64,000 nucleotides of DNA from Pseudomonas paralactis (GCF_001439735.1 NZ_JYLN01000004.1:62001-126000); one strand, 5' to 3'. Shown: positions 17,221 through 26,169, counted from the first letter of the stretch. Program-made: numbers and translations. Notes: generated by a model not told the origin, from the letters alone.

Positions 17221-17847
17221 ATGCAGCCTGGAGATATTATTTTTTCCGTCAAACAAGATGACGACAGCGCAACGCGGGCGTTTATCAAAGCCGGTCAACT
17301 GGTCAAGGCCAAGGTGTTCTCGCAGGACACGACTTACCTGAATGTGGTTCACCCGGCGATCGCAGTGAGCGACACTCTGGTGATCGAAAGCGTGGGCAGT
17401 GGCCTGGCCCTGACCGACCTGAGCCTGGAAAAACCACCGCGCTCGGCGATGGTGTTTTCCTGCGTGGATACCGAGTTGGGCGAGGCGGCGACGGTGGCTG
17501 CCAAGCAGTTCTACTTCGACAAGATCGGCGGTGATATTCGAGGCCGCTACAGCGTGTGGAACGCGATGATTTCGGCTTTCCGGCGCTGGACTTCCGATAC
17601 CACCCTGGTGACGCGGATCAACGAGTCCATCGACATTGGCAGCGGGTCCTTTTGTTCGCAGTTTGCGGCCAACTGCTATGAAGTCGGCAACCTCTACAAC
17701 GAGGCCAATCTGCTGCCGCCTCCGCCGGCCATTTTTCCCAACCAGCCCAGCGCCATAACGCCTGCGGAGTTGGCGACTTTCTGTGATTCGTCGCCGCATT
17801 TTTACTTTGCCGGTTTCTGGCAGGACAACGTTGAGGTGCGGCTTTAG
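17221..17847 (+). CDS. Papain-like (permuted NlpC/P60, YiiX-type) hydrolase in the reb locus
   Basis: The ATG at 17221 follows GAGGAG. The 208-residue product begins MQPGDIIFSV as in YiiX/YaeF-type proteins, has His in VVHPAIAVSD (about residue 44) and a catalytic Cys in GSFCSQFAANCYEVG (about residue 145). This His-before-Cys order is that of the circularly permuted papain-like superfamily, which includes peptidases, amidases and acyltransferases acting on peptidoglycan or lipids. No signal peptide is seen. Its location between Reb genes suggests a role in R-body assembly or in cell damage. Substrate is unknown. Confidence 0.75.
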   Translation: MQPGDIIFSVKQDDDSATRAFIKAGQLVKAKVFSQDTTYLNVVHPAIAVSDTLVIESVGSGLALTDLSLEKPPRSAMVFSCVDTELGEAATVAAKQFYFDKIGGDIRGRYSVWNAMISAFRRWTSDTTLVTRINESIDIGSGSFCSQFAANCYEVGNLYNEANLLPPPPAIFPNQPSAITPAELATFCDSSPHFYFAGFWQDNVEVRL

Positions 17848-17887
17848 CGGGCGGGTCGTGGCCAAGGCATCTCCCAAGGAGGTCGAT

Positions 17888-18199
17888 ATGCAACCCTCGG
17901 TTCTGTCCACCGATGACCGCCAGCGGCTCGAAGCGATGCTGCGCAACCCGCAGATTTTCGCCGGAACGCCCCAGACCATCGTCGACGAAACCCTCAAACG
18001 CGCTACCGAAGTGCTTGCGCAATCGAAGGCCAACGAACAAGCGCTTAAGACGGCTGCCCAGCAGCGCGAGGCGGCGCTACGCCAAATGCTGAACGGCGCG
18101 GCCTCGGACCAGGACGCGCAACGCAAGGAAGTGCAGGCATTGATCCAGGGGTTGATCGCCCAGATTGAAGCGGCGCTGGGCCCCACTGCAAAACCTTGA
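17888..18199 (+). CDS. Small helical protein of the reb locus, unknown
   Basis: The ATG at 17888 follows AAGGAGG. The 103-residue product is almost wholly helical and charged, with heptad-like patterns (VDETLKRATEVLAQSKANEQ, QREAALRQML), so a coiled coil is likely. I do not recognise the family. It lies between the hydrolase and the two long rebB copies, all co-directional, and may be a chaperone or assembly factor for R-bodies by context only. Confidence 0.7.
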   Translation: MQPSVLSTDDRQRLEAMLRNPQIFAGTPQTIVDETLKRATEVLAQSKANEQALKTAAQQREAALRQMLNGAASDQDAQRKEVQALIQGLIAQIEAALGPTAKP

Positions 18200-18279
18200 C
18201 CCTGCGTTTCACAGCGCCTGTTTCGCAACGTTCATTGATGAACACGGAATGCACCGTGTACTAAATAAGGAAATTGATC

Positions 18280-18594
18280 ATGCCATTAGTCAACGAGCAA
18301 ATTACCGACGCGGTCACCCAGACCAACGTCAAAGTGGTGGCCGAATCGCCTGCGATGGCGATGAGCACTATTTATCAATCCATGGCGCAGGCCACGGCGA
18401 TTCTGTTCCAGAACGCGGTGTCGGCCCAGCAGCAGCAAAACACCCTGGCCCAGGCGGCCACCAACCAGGGCGTGATGCAGATCTACAGCGTCGATACCAC
18501 CGCAGGTGCGGCGGCCACCGAGAAAGTCGCCCAGGGCGGCGTGTCGGATAACCTCACCAGCCTGTTGACCGTGCTCAAGTCGTTCCAGCCTTAA
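18280..18594 (+). CDS. RebB-family R-body structural protein (first of tandem pair)
   Basis: The 104-residue product has the RebB signature QITDAVTQTNVKVVAESPA, then a conserved helical region (ILFQNAVSAQQQQNTLAQAA) and a tail ending LLTVLKSFQP. It is nearly identical to the next gene, so the pair is a tandem duplication. The ATG at 18280 (MPLVNEQ) is chosen, with AAGG upstream at 18267. R-bodies usually need two or more similar Reb subunits, and this pair probably forms the ribbon. Confidence 0.92.
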   Translation: MPLVNEQITDAVTQTNVKVVAESPAMAMSTIYQSMAQATAILFQNAVSAQQQQNTLAQAATNQGVMQIYSVDTTAGAAATEKVAQGGVSDNLTSLLTVLKSFQP

Positions 18595-18644
18595 GCACTG
18601 AGCAATAACGGATGTTGTTCTTTCTCAACCCAGGAGTTTCAACC

Positions 18645-18959
18645 ATGAGTACAGTCAGCCCGCAAATCACCGATGCCGTCACCCAGACCAACGTCAAGGT
18701 GGTTGCCGAATCACCCGCGATGGCCATGAGCACCATTTACCAATCCATGGGCCAGGCCACGGCAATCCTGTTCCAGAACTCGGTCTCGGCCCAACAGCAA
18801 CAAAACACCCTGGCTCAGGCGGCCACCAACCAGGGCGTGATGCAGATCTACAGTGTCGACACCACCGCTGGCGCCGCCGCCACCGAAAAAGTCGCCCAGG
18901 GCGGCGTGGCCGACAACTTAACCAGCCTGCTGGCCGTGCTCAAGTCGTTCCAACCTTAA
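18645..18959 (+). CDS. RebB-family R-body structural protein (second of tandem pair)
   Basis: Start at 18645 (MSTVSPQ) with CAGGAG at 18631-18636. The 104-residue product differs from the previous gene's by only a few residues (the N terminus, GQ for AQ near residue 38, S for A in QNSVSAQ, AD for SD and A for T near the C terminus). DNA similarity extends through most of the reading frame. It closes the cluster before a hairpin terminator. Confidence 0.92.
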   Translation: MSTVSPQITDAVTQTNVKVVAESPAMAMSTIYQSMGQATAILFQNSVSAQQQQNTLAQAATNQGVMQIYSVDTTAGAAATEKVAQGGVADNLTSLLAVLKSFQP

Positions 18960-18972
18960 ACTGCAAAGCTCT

Positions 18973-19009
18973 CAACAGCCCCGGCGCCCACAAGGCTCCG
19001 GGGCTGTTG
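18973..19009 (+). terminator. Hairpin after the rebB pair
   Basis: CAACAGCCCCGG and its exact complement CCGGGGCTGTTG form a 12-bp stem with a 13-base loop. The following T run is weak, so termination is likely but not certain. Confidence 0.7.
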
Positions 19010-19203
19010 TCGTGTGTGCATTTGATCCGAAAGATGAGCCGGATGCGCCATAATCGTTCTTTTTTTCGAACAGACTATTGCCCTGTACCCCCATTGATCC
19101 TAGGATTCGTTTGAGATTTCAAACGCTCTGTCTCCCGTGCGCTTTTCACCTATCCTGGCGTGCTGGACTGATTTCCCTGACGGCAGCCCCTGGCCGATGC
19201 CGT

Positions 19204-19301
19204 GTAGGAGCGAGCTTGCTCGCGAAAATCGTTAACGATGACGTCGCGCTTCTGGTTTTACGCGGCGCCTTTGAATTTTTCGCGAGCAAGCTCGCTCCTA
19301 C
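19204..19301. repeat. REPIN before gabD
   Basis: Inverted GTAGGAGCGAGCTTGCTCGCG arms with a spacer unlike that in the 851 and 7078 copies. It fills much of the 420-bp gap between the reb locus and gabD; nothing else is seen there. Confidence 0.9.
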
Positions 19302-19379
19302 AAAGACATCGCCCACAAGGCGCCTTTCAACAACTCTAATTCGCTCCGCGTGCGCGCGGTGCTGTTAAGGAAAGCCGAC

Positions 19380-20822
19380 ATGCAGCTCAAAGATACCCAG
19401 TTGTTCCGCCAGCAAGCCTTTATCGATGGCGCTTGGGTCGATGCGGACAATGGTCAAACCATCAAGGTCAACAACCCGGCCACGGGCGAGATTCTCGGCA
19501 CCGTGCCGAAGATGGGCGCCGCGGAAACCCGCCGCGCCATCGAAGCCGCCGATAAGGCCCTGCCAGCCTGGCGTGCACTCACCGCCAAGGAGCGCGCCAA
19601 CAAGCTGCGCCGCTGGTTCGAACTGCTGATCGAGAACCAGGACGACCTCGGCCGCCTGATGACCCTCGAACAAGGCAAGCCGCTGGCCGAAGCCAAGGGC
19701 GAAATCGTCTACGCCGCCTCGTTTATCGAGTGGTTCGCTGAAGAAGCCAAGCGCATCTATGGCGACGTGATCCCCGGCCACCAGCCCGACAAGCGCCTGA
19801 TCGTGATCAAGCAGCCTATCGGCGTGACCGCCGCCATCACCCCGTGGAACTTCCCCGCCGCGATGATCACCCGTAAAGCCGGCCCGGCCCTGGCCGCCGG
19901 TTGCACCATGGTGATCAAGCCCGCCTCGCAAACCCCGTTTTCGGCCCTGGCCCTGGTTGAGCTGGCGCACCGCGCCGGTATCCCCAAAGGCGTGCTCAGC
20001 GTAGTCACCGGCAGCGCCGGCGACATCGGCGGCGAGCTGACCAGCAACCCCATCGTGCGTAAATTGTCCTTCACCGGCTCGACCGAAATTGGTCGCCAGC
20101 TGATGGCCGAATGCGCCAAGGACATCAAGAAAGTCTCCCTGGAGCTGGGCGGTAACGCGCCGTTCATCGTGTTCGACGACGCTGACCTGGATAAGGCCGT
20201 CGAAGGCGCGATCATCTCCAAGTACCGCAACAACGGCCAGACCTGCGTTTGCGCCAACCGCCTGTACATCCAGGATTCGGTGTACGACGCCTTCGCTGAA
20301 AAGCTCAAGGTGGCAGTGACCAAATTGAAGATCGGTAACGGTCTGGAAGACGGCACCACCACCGGCCCGCTGATCGACGAAAAAGCCGTGGCCAAGGTGC
20401 AGGAACATATCGCTGATGCCCTGAGTAAAGGCGCCAAGCTGTTGGCCGGTGGCAAGGTGATGGAAGGCAACTTCTTCGAACCGACCATCCTGGTCGACGT
20501 GCCGAAAAACGCCGCCGTCGCCAAGGAAGAAACCTTCGGCCCGCTGGCGCCGCTGTTCCGCTTCAAAGACGAAGCCGAAGTGATCGCCATGTCCAACGAC
20601 ACTGAGTTCGGCCTGGCCTCCTACTTCTACGCCCGCGATCTGGGCCGGGTGTTCCGTGTGGCCGAGGCCCTGGAATACGGTATGGTCGGCGTCAACACCG
20701 GGCTGATCTCCAACGAAGTGGCGCCGTTCGGCGGCATCAAGGCCTCGGGCCTGGGCCGTGAAGGCTCCAAGTACGGGATCGAGGACTACCTGGAAATCAA
20801 ATACCTCTGCCTGGGTATCTAA
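19380..20822 (+). CDS. gabD: Succinate-semialdehyde dehydrogenase
   Basis: The 480-residue enzyme oxidises succinate semialdehyde to succinate with NAD(P)+, the last step of GABA breakdown. Family marks are VTAAITPWNFPAAMITRKAG (substrate and cofactor channel), FTGSTEIGR (cofactor), the general base Glu in ELGGNAPFIV and the catalytic Cys in NGQTCVCANR. Length matches GabD. The Met at 19380 (MQLKDTQLF) agrees with known GabD N termini. gabT follows after 177 bp in the same direction. Confidence 0.97.
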   Translation: MQLKDTQLFRQQAFIDGAWVDADNGQTIKVNNPATGEILGTVPKMGAAETRRAIEAADKALPAWRALTAKERANKLRRWFELLIENQDDLGRLMTLEQGKPLAEAKGEIVYAASFIEWFAEEAKRIYGDVIPGHQPDKRLIVIKQPIGVTAAITPWNFPAAMITRKAGPALAAGCTMVIKPASQTPFSALALVELAHRAGIPKGVLSVVTGSAGDIGGELTSNPIVRKLSFTGSTEIGRQLMAECAKDIKKVSLELGGNAPFIVFDDADLDKAVEGAIISKYRNNGQTCVCANRLYIQDSVYDAFAEKLKVAVTKLKIGNGLEDGTTTGPLIDEKAVAKVQEHIADALSKGAKLLAGGKVMEGNFFEPTILVDVPKNAAVAKEETFGPLAPLFRFKDEAEVIAMSNDTEFGLASYFYARDLGRVFRVAEALEYGMVGVNTGLISNEVAPFGGIKASGLGREGSKYGIEDYLEIKYLCLGI

Positions 20823-20999
20823 GGCACGGGATTGCAGTAAACGCAGAGGGCACGAGAGCGCTGCCCCTTTGCGTGTTTCACATGGTTATTCGCAGTGGCC
20901 GGGAAAGCTGTGGCAGTCGATCATCGCATGCTGCCGTAGTTGCCTCCCCGCCACCTATCCTTGAGCCACGCCGCCCGATGAGCGGCGAATGAGGACTTT

Positions 21000-22277
21000 A
21001 TGAGCAAGACCAACGCATCCCTGATGAAACGCCGCGAAGCCGCTGTACCGCGCGGTGTTGGCCAGATTCACCCGATCTTCGCCGACTCCGCGAAGAACGC
21101 CACCGTGACCGACGTTGAAGGTCGCGAGTTCATCGACTTCGCCGGCGGTATCGCCGTACTGAACACCGGCCACGTACACCCGAAAATCATCGCGGCCGTG
21201 ACCGAGCAACTCAACAAGCTGACCCACACCTGCTTCCAGGTATTGGCCTACGAGCCCTACGTAGAAGTGTGCGAAAAAGTCGCCGCCAAGGTGCCGGGTG
21301 ATTTCGCCAAGAAAACCCTGCTGGTCACCACCGGTTCCGAAGCCGTGGAAAACGCCGTGAAGATCGCCCGCGCCGCCACAGGCCGTGCCGGTGTGATCGC
21401 CTTCACCGGCGCTTACCACGGCCGCACCATGATGACCCTGGGCCTCACCGGTAAGGTCGTGCCTTACTCGGCCGGCATGGGCCTGATGCCAGGCGGCGTG
21501 TTCCGTGCGCTGTACCCCAACGAACTGCATGGTGTGAGCGTCGACGATTCCATCGCCAGCATCGAGCGCATCTTCAAGAACGACGCCGAGCCGCGTGATA
21601 TCGCTGCAATCATCATCGAGCCGGTGCAGGGCGAGGGCGGTTTCTACGTCGCGCCGAAAGCCTTCATGAAGCGCCTGCGCGAACTGTGCGACAAGCACGG
21701 CATCCTGCTGATCGCCGACGAAGTGCAAACCGGTGCCGGGCGTACCGGTACCTTCTTCGCCATGGAACAGATGGGCGTTGCCGCCGACCTGACCACCTTC
21801 GCCAAATCCATCGCGGGCGGCTTCCCGCTGGCCGGTGTGTGCGGCAAGGCCGAGTACATGGACGCCATCGCCCCAGGCGGCCTGGGCGGCACCTATGCCG
21901 GTAGCCCGATTGCCTGCGCCGCGGCCCTGGCGGTGATGGAAGTGTTCGAAGAAGAGCACCTGCTGGACCGCTGCAAGGCTGTGGGCGAGCGCCTGGTGAC
22001 CGGCCTCAAGGCTATCCAGGCCAAGTACCCGGTGATCGGCGAAGTGCGTGCCTTGGGCGCGATGATCGCGGTCGAGCTGTTCGAAGACGGCGACACCCAC
22101 AAGCCAAACGCTGCCGCCGTTGCCTCCGTGGTAGCCAAGGCACGTGACAAGGGCCTGATCCTGCTGTCTTGTGGTACCTACGGCAACGTGTTGCGCGTAC
22201 TGGTGCCGCTGACCTCGCCGGACGAGCAGTTGGACAAGGGCCTGGCGATCATCGAAGAGTGCTTCTCCGAACTCTGA
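21000..22277 (+). CDS. gabT: 4-aminobutyrate aminotransferase
   Basis: The 425-residue PLP enzyme moves the amino group of GABA to 2-oxoglutarate, giving succinate semialdehyde for GabD. It has the class-III aminotransferase pattern: VTTGSEAVENAVKIAR, GAYHGRT, the Asp in LLIADEVQTGAGRTG and the PLP lysine in TFAKSIAGGFPLAGV. Length matches GabT of pseudomonads. The start ATG overlaps the upstream TTTA context with GAGG eight bases before. A REPIN and a strong terminator follow. Confidence 0.96.
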   Translation: MSKTNASLMKRREAAVPRGVGQIHPIFADSAKNATVTDVEGREFIDFAGGIAVLNTGHVHPKIIAAVTEQLNKLTHTCFQVLAYEPYVEVCEKVAAKVPGDFAKKTLLVTTGSEAVENAVKIARAATGRAGVIAFTGAYHGRTMMTLGLTGKVVPYSAGMGLMPGGVFRALYPNELHGVSVDDSIASIERIFKNDAEPRDIAAIIIEPVQGEGGFYVAPKAFMKRLRELCDKHGILLIADEVQTGAGRTGTFFAMEQMGVAADLTTFAKSIAGGFPLAGVCGKAEYMDAIAPGGLGGTYAGSPIACAAALAVMEVFEEEHLLDRCKAVGERLVTGLKAIQAKYPVIGEVRALGAMIAVELFEDGDTHKPNAAAVASVVAKARDKGLILLSCGTYGNVLRVLVPLTSPDEQLDKGLAIIEECFSEL

Positions 22278-22288
22278 CACGCCCCCCT

Positions 22289-22385
22289 GTAGGAGCGGGC
22301 TTGCTCGCGAAAAACCCCCAGGCACCGCGTTTCAAAGGCTGCCCAGGTTTTCGTTGACGACCTTCGCGAGCAAGCTCGCTCCTAC
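22289..22385. repeat. REPIN after gabT
   Basis: Inverted arms GTAGGAGCGGGCTTGCTCGCG and complement. The spacer shares CAGGCACCGCGTTT with the copy at 7078, showing common descent. Confidence 0.9.
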
Positions 22386-22397
22386 AAAAGAAAAAGC

Positions 22398-22423
22398 AAA
22401 AAAACCGCTTCGGCGGTTTTTTT
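22398..22423 (+). terminator. Rho-independent terminator after gabT
   Basis: AAAACCGC-TTCG-GCGGTTTT followed by a T run; UUCG tetraloop hairpin. Confidence 0.92.
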
Positions 22424-22492
22424 GTGTCTGCTTCATTGTACGCACGCGCCTGCATTGTCTAAGGTGCAAGCATTGCCGATGGAGCGTGCTGG

Positions 22493-23695
22493 ATGACTGC
22501 TGTTGATTTACCCGCTGTACCCCGAGTGTTAATCGCCGAAGCAGACCCTTGGTCGCGGGATCTGCTCAAGCAAGTGCTGTTGAATGTGCGCTGTGACGCA
22601 CGGCTGGATGTGTGCGCCGATGGGCAGCACGCCGCCACGCTGTTGGGCGAAAAAACCTATGATCTGATCCTGGCAGATTGGGAGCTGCCGGGCGTCGATG
22701 GCCTGAGCCTGCTGCGCAGCGTGCGCCAGAAACGCCGTTCGCTGCCGTTTATCTTGCTGAGCAGTCGCAGCGACAGCGCCAGCGTACGCGAAGCCTTGCC
22801 CCTGGCGCCCACGGCGTACCTGACCCGCCCGTTGAACATGGAGAGCCTGACCCAGCGCCTGCAAGATCTGCTGCTTAACGAAGGCGAAAGTGTGTATTGC
22901 CAGATCCCGGCGCTGGCACCGGGAATGACCTTGCCGGCATTCCTGGAGCGGCGCCGCGAGGTTTGCGATGGCGCGCCGTTGCGGGTGGACGTGAAAGCCG
23001 CCGTGCAAAGCAGCCTGGGCCCCGAAGGCGTGGACCTGCAGCAGCTCGAAGACCAGGTGCGCATGGACCCGCAAATCACCGCCGTGCTGATCGCCGCCGC
23101 CAACAGCGCCGGGTATCACGGCACGCCGGTGCAGACCCTGCACGCGGCCCTGAACAAGCTGGTTCCCGGGCAAAGCATGAACCTCATCCTGGGCCTTGCC
23201 CTCAAGCACAACGTGGTGCTGGGTGACCCAGGGCTGGTGGCCTACGCCGAGCGGCACTGGCAGTTGTCCGAGGACAGCGCCGAGTACGCCCGGCGTCTGG
23301 CGCGGATGTTGGAACTGGATCATCAGCGCTGCTACAGCGCCTGCATCCTGCATCGGTTGGGCGATCTGGCCTTGTTGCGCAGCCTGGAAGACTGGCGCCA
23401 GGGCGGCGGCGCCCTGGATGACGAAGCCATCGGCGAATCCCTCGACGCGTTTGGCGCCGCCTATGGTTCGGCGTTACGCATCCGTTGGCGCTTGCCGTTG
23501 GAGTTGCGGCAGTTGATCGCCGGGATCTATTCGCTTGAAGGCGGGGTGTATTCCCGCGAAGCCCTGGTGGTGAACCTGGCGGTGCAAATGGCGCGGCTGA
23601 CCGAGCACGAAGGGCTCGAAGAACTAGCCGCCAGCAAGACCGCGCGGCTGCTCAAGGTCGGCTTGTCGGAACTGACCCGAGTGCGCAAAACCTGA
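22493..23695 (+). CDS. Response regulator with C-terminal HDOD domain
   Basis: The 400-residue protein has a receiver domain (1-125: acidic EADPW, phospho-acceptor Asp in LILADWELPG, Thr/Ser at LLSSRS, Lys position replaced by TRPLN, i.e. no conserved Lys). An HDOD region follows from about 160 to 380, with LEDQVRMDPQITAVLIAAAN and LHAALNKLVPGQ. HDOD is a degenerate HD domain found in signalling proteins that control motility, stress or c-di-GMP output. The KP motif of the receiver reads RP, so phosphorylation switching may be altered. No histidine kinase adjoins. Confidence 0.88.
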   Translation: MTAVDLPAVPRVLIAEADPWSRDLLKQVLLNVRCDARLDVCADGQHAATLLGEKTYDLILADWELPGVDGLSLLRSVRQKRRSLPFILLSSRSDSASVREALPLAPTAYLTRPLNMESLTQRLQDLLLNEGESVYCQIPALAPGMTLPAFLERRREVCDGAPLRVDVKAAVQSSLGPEGVDLQQLEDQVRMDPQITAVLIAAANSAGYHGTPVQTLHAALNKLVPGQSMNLILGLALKHNVVLGDPGLVAYAERHWQLSEDSAEYARRLARMLELDHQRCYSACILHRLGDLALLRSLEDWRQGGGALDDEAIGESLDAFGAAYGSALRIRWRLPLELRQLIAGIYSLEGGVYSREALVVNLAVQMARLTEHEGLEELAASKTARLLKVGLSELTRVRKT

Positions 23696-23712
23696 AACCC
23701 ACACCGATCAAT

Positions 23713-23783
23713 TGTGGGAGCTGGCTTGCCTGCGATAGCGGTGGGGCAGCCAAGACGCCATCGCAGGCAAGCCAGCTCCCACA
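23713..23783. repeat. Inverted REP pair
   Basis: TGTGGGAGCTGGCTTGCCTG and its complement with a short spacer, between convergent genes; may act as a transcription barrier on both strands. Confidence 0.88.
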
Positions 23784-23794
23784 GTTGATCAGTA

Positions 23795-24796
23795 TTAACC
23801 GGCTATAACGCGGTTCTTGCCCTGGCGTTTTGCTTCGTACATTGCCGCATCCGCCCGGGCGAACAGGCTGTCGAGGGTGGAATCATCTTCACGCAGGCTG
23901 GCCAGGCCCTGGCTGACGGTCACATTGAATTCATGCCCCTCATAGCTGAACACCAACGCCTGGATTTCCTTGCCCAACCGCTCGGCGACCTGCAAGGCCA
24001 TCTCCGGTGGGCAACCCGGCAACACGGCGGCGAATTCTTCGCCGCCAATGCGCCCGAACAGGTCGCCACGACGCAATACCCCGCGACCACTCTCGGCGAT
24101 GCGCCGCAGCACCTGATCGCCCTCCAGGTGGCCGTAGGTGTCGTTGACGTCCTTGAAATCATCGATGTCCAGCAGCAGAAACGCCAGCGGCGTACCCTGA
24201 ACGCAGGCGTTGTCGAACGCCTGGTTGGCGCATTCGAAAAAGTACCGGCGGTTGCTGCTTTGGGTCAGCACGTCGGTGGTAGCCAGACGGTGCAGTTCCA
24301 GCTCCAGCAGCTTCTTTTCGGTGATGTCCTCGGCCATGCCCACCACGATCAGCGGTTCGCCCGGCACCACCTGCTGGTTGATATAGCACTTGTCACTTAG
24401 CCAGCGGATTTGCCCGTCGGCGGTGATGATGCGGTACTCGCGGTCTTCCACGGCGCCTTGTTCCAGCACGCGGGCCAGGCTGTGTTCAGCGTAATCGAGG
24501 TCTTCGGGGTGCACGCTGTTGCGCCATTCGCGGTGGTCAGCCAACAGCAAACCGGCCGAACGGCCAAAAATGCGCTCGTAGGCCGGGCTCACATACAGCA
24601 CGCGCCGGCTTTCCCAATCGATGGCCCAGAGCACGGCGTTCACGCTGACCAACAGCGAGCTGAGCAATTGCTCGCGCTCACTCAGCCGCTCTACTTCGCC
24701 CTGGGCATGCATCAGCGCCAACAGGGTGGCCGCCGCGGCTGGACGCGGCGGCTCGGCAGTGGGCACATCGGGCAGGCAGGGCTTTTCGTGAACCAT
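23795..24796 (-). CDS. PAS-domain diguanylate cyclase
   Basis: The 333-residue protein has a short N-terminal helix, a PAS/PAC domain (about 45-160, with SPAYERIFGRSAG and DGQIRWLSDKC) and a GGDEF domain with the active signature GGEEF. An RRGD motif five residues before it matches the product-inhibition I-site. It should make c-di-GMP from two GTP and be feedback-inhibited. No membrane segment is seen, so it is cytoplasmic. Signal sensed by the PAS domain is unknown. Transcribed alone, converging on the HDOD regulator gene. Confidence 0.93.
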   Translation of the reverse strand: MVHEKPCLPDVPTAEPPRPAAAATLLALMHAQGEVERLSEREQLLSSLLVSVNAVLWAIDWESRRVLYVSPAYERIFGRSAGLLLADHREWRNSVHPEDLDYAEHSLARVLEQGAVEDREYRIITADGQIRWLSDKCYINQQVVPGEPLIVVGMAEDITEKKLLELELHRLATTDVLTQSSNRRYFFECANQAFDNACVQGTPLAFLLLDIDDFKDVNDTYGHLEGDQVLRRIAESGRGVLRRGDLFGRIGGEEFAAVLPGCPPEMALQVAERLGKEIQALVFSYEGHEFNVTVSQGLASLREDDSTLDSLFARADAAMYEAKRQGKNRVIAG

Positions 24797-24984
24797 CGGT
24801 ACAACTCTCTCTGGGCGCGCCGCAGGATGGAGCAGCGGTCACTACAAGGGGTCACCATGATGGCGAAGTGTTCTTTGAGAGAGGGGAATTGCAGTGAAGT
24901 TCCGTGAACGGCGTGGATTGACGGTGCCCGGAAAATGGCGCCAAAAAGCCAGTGTCCGGGAGGGCGAGCCCTCCCAAACTACCG

Positions 24985-26169
24985 TCAGGCCGCTGCAGGG
25001 CGCAGCGAGTAGGTCTTCAACTGGTGGGCGAAGTCGCGCAGGGATTGAATGCCACTGGCCTCGGCTTCGTGCACCCATTCCTTGATCGCGGCCAGCATGT
25101 CGTGACCATTGGTGCTGGTCTTGAGCCAGATCTGCTGCAGTGCCAGGCGCTTTTCATAGATCACGGTCAGCGCATGGCTGTGTTCCAGCATACTTTGGAT
25201 GCGCAGGTGGTGACGGTCATCCAGCAGGCTGGTTTCCCGTGACAACAGGCGCTTGGCGCGGTGGAACTGGTGGCGTACCGAATGATCGACCTTCTCCAGC
25301 TCCTGCTTGACCAGTGGGCCAATCACCAACTTGCGGTATTGGGCCATGATCTGGAAGCGGTTGTTGAGGATCGCCATGGCGGTGTCCATGTCCAGGCTGC
25401 CCTTGCCTTCGACGCGGTGGGCGATGGGGGCCACACGTTGCACCTTGGCCAGGCGCAGGAAACTGAACACCTTGATCCAGGCCCAGCCCAGGTCGAACTC
25501 CCACTTCTTCACCGACAGCTTCGCCGAGTTGGGGTAGGTGTGGTGGTTGTTATGCAGCTCTTCGCCGCCGACGATGATGCCCCACGGCACCAGGTTGGTG
25601 GCGGCGTCACGGCATTCGAAGTTGCGATAGCCCACGGCGTGGCCCAGCCCGTTGATGACGCCGGCGGCCCAGAACGGAATCCACATCATCTGGATCGCCC
25701 AGATGGTGATACCGATGGTGCCGAACAGCAGCAGGTCGATCACACCCATGAGCGCCACGCCCAACAGCGGGTAGCGCGTGTAGAGCTTGCGTTCGATCCA
25801 GTCGTCCGGGCAGTTCTTGCCGTAGATGCGCAGGGTCTCGGGGTTTTCCGCCTCGGCACGGTACAGCTCGGCGCCTTTGCGCAGCACCGTGGACAGGCCT
25901 TTGATCACCGGGCTGTGCGGGTCATCGACGGTTTCGCATTTGGCGTGGTGCTTGCGGTGGATGGCAGTCCACTCGCGGGTGTTCTGCGCCGTGGTCAGCC
26001 ACAGCCAGAAGCGGAAGAAGTGTTTCAGGCCGGCATTGAGCTCAAGCGAGCGATGGGCCGAATAACGGTGCAGATAGACAGTGACCCCAATAATGGTCAC
26101 GTGGGTCATCAACAGCGTGACTGCCACCAGTTGCCAGGCTGACAGGTCAAGAAAACCGTTGTACCACAT
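24985..26169 (-). CDS. desA: Delta-9 fatty acid desaturase
   Basis: The 394-residue integral membrane desaturase carries the three His boxes HRYSAH, HRKHHAK and HNNHHTYP that hold the di-iron centre, between four hydrophobic spans. The start MWYNGFLDLSAW is chosen because it matches the N terminus I recall for P. aeruginosa DesA; a frame continues 13 residues upstream. DesA introduces double bonds into membrane phospholipid acyl chains. Synteny with the divergent GGDEF-EAL gene and oscA-sbp-cys agrees with DesA (PA0286) rather than DesB. A GC-rich hairpin at 24957-24975 lies downstream. Confidence 0.93.
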   Translation of the reverse strand: MWYNGFLDLSAWQLVAVTLLMTHVTIIGVTVYLHRYSAHRSLELNAGLKHFFRFWLWLTTAQNTREWTAIHRKHHAKCETVDDPHSPVIKGLSTVLRKGAELYRAEAENPETLRIYGKNCPDDWIERKLYTRYPLLGVALMGVIDLLLFGTIGITIWAIQMMWIPFWAAGVINGLGHAVGYRNFECRDAATNLVPWGIIVGGEELHNNHHTYPNSAKLSVKKWEFDLGWAWIKVFSFLRLAKVQRVAPIAHRVEGKGSLDMDTAMAILNNRFQIMAQYRKLVIGPLVKQELEKVDHSVRHQFHRAKRLLSRETSLLDDRHHLRIQSMLEHSHALTVIYEKRLALQQIWLKTSTNGHDMLAAIKEWVHEAEASGIQSLRDFAHQLKTYSLRPAAA

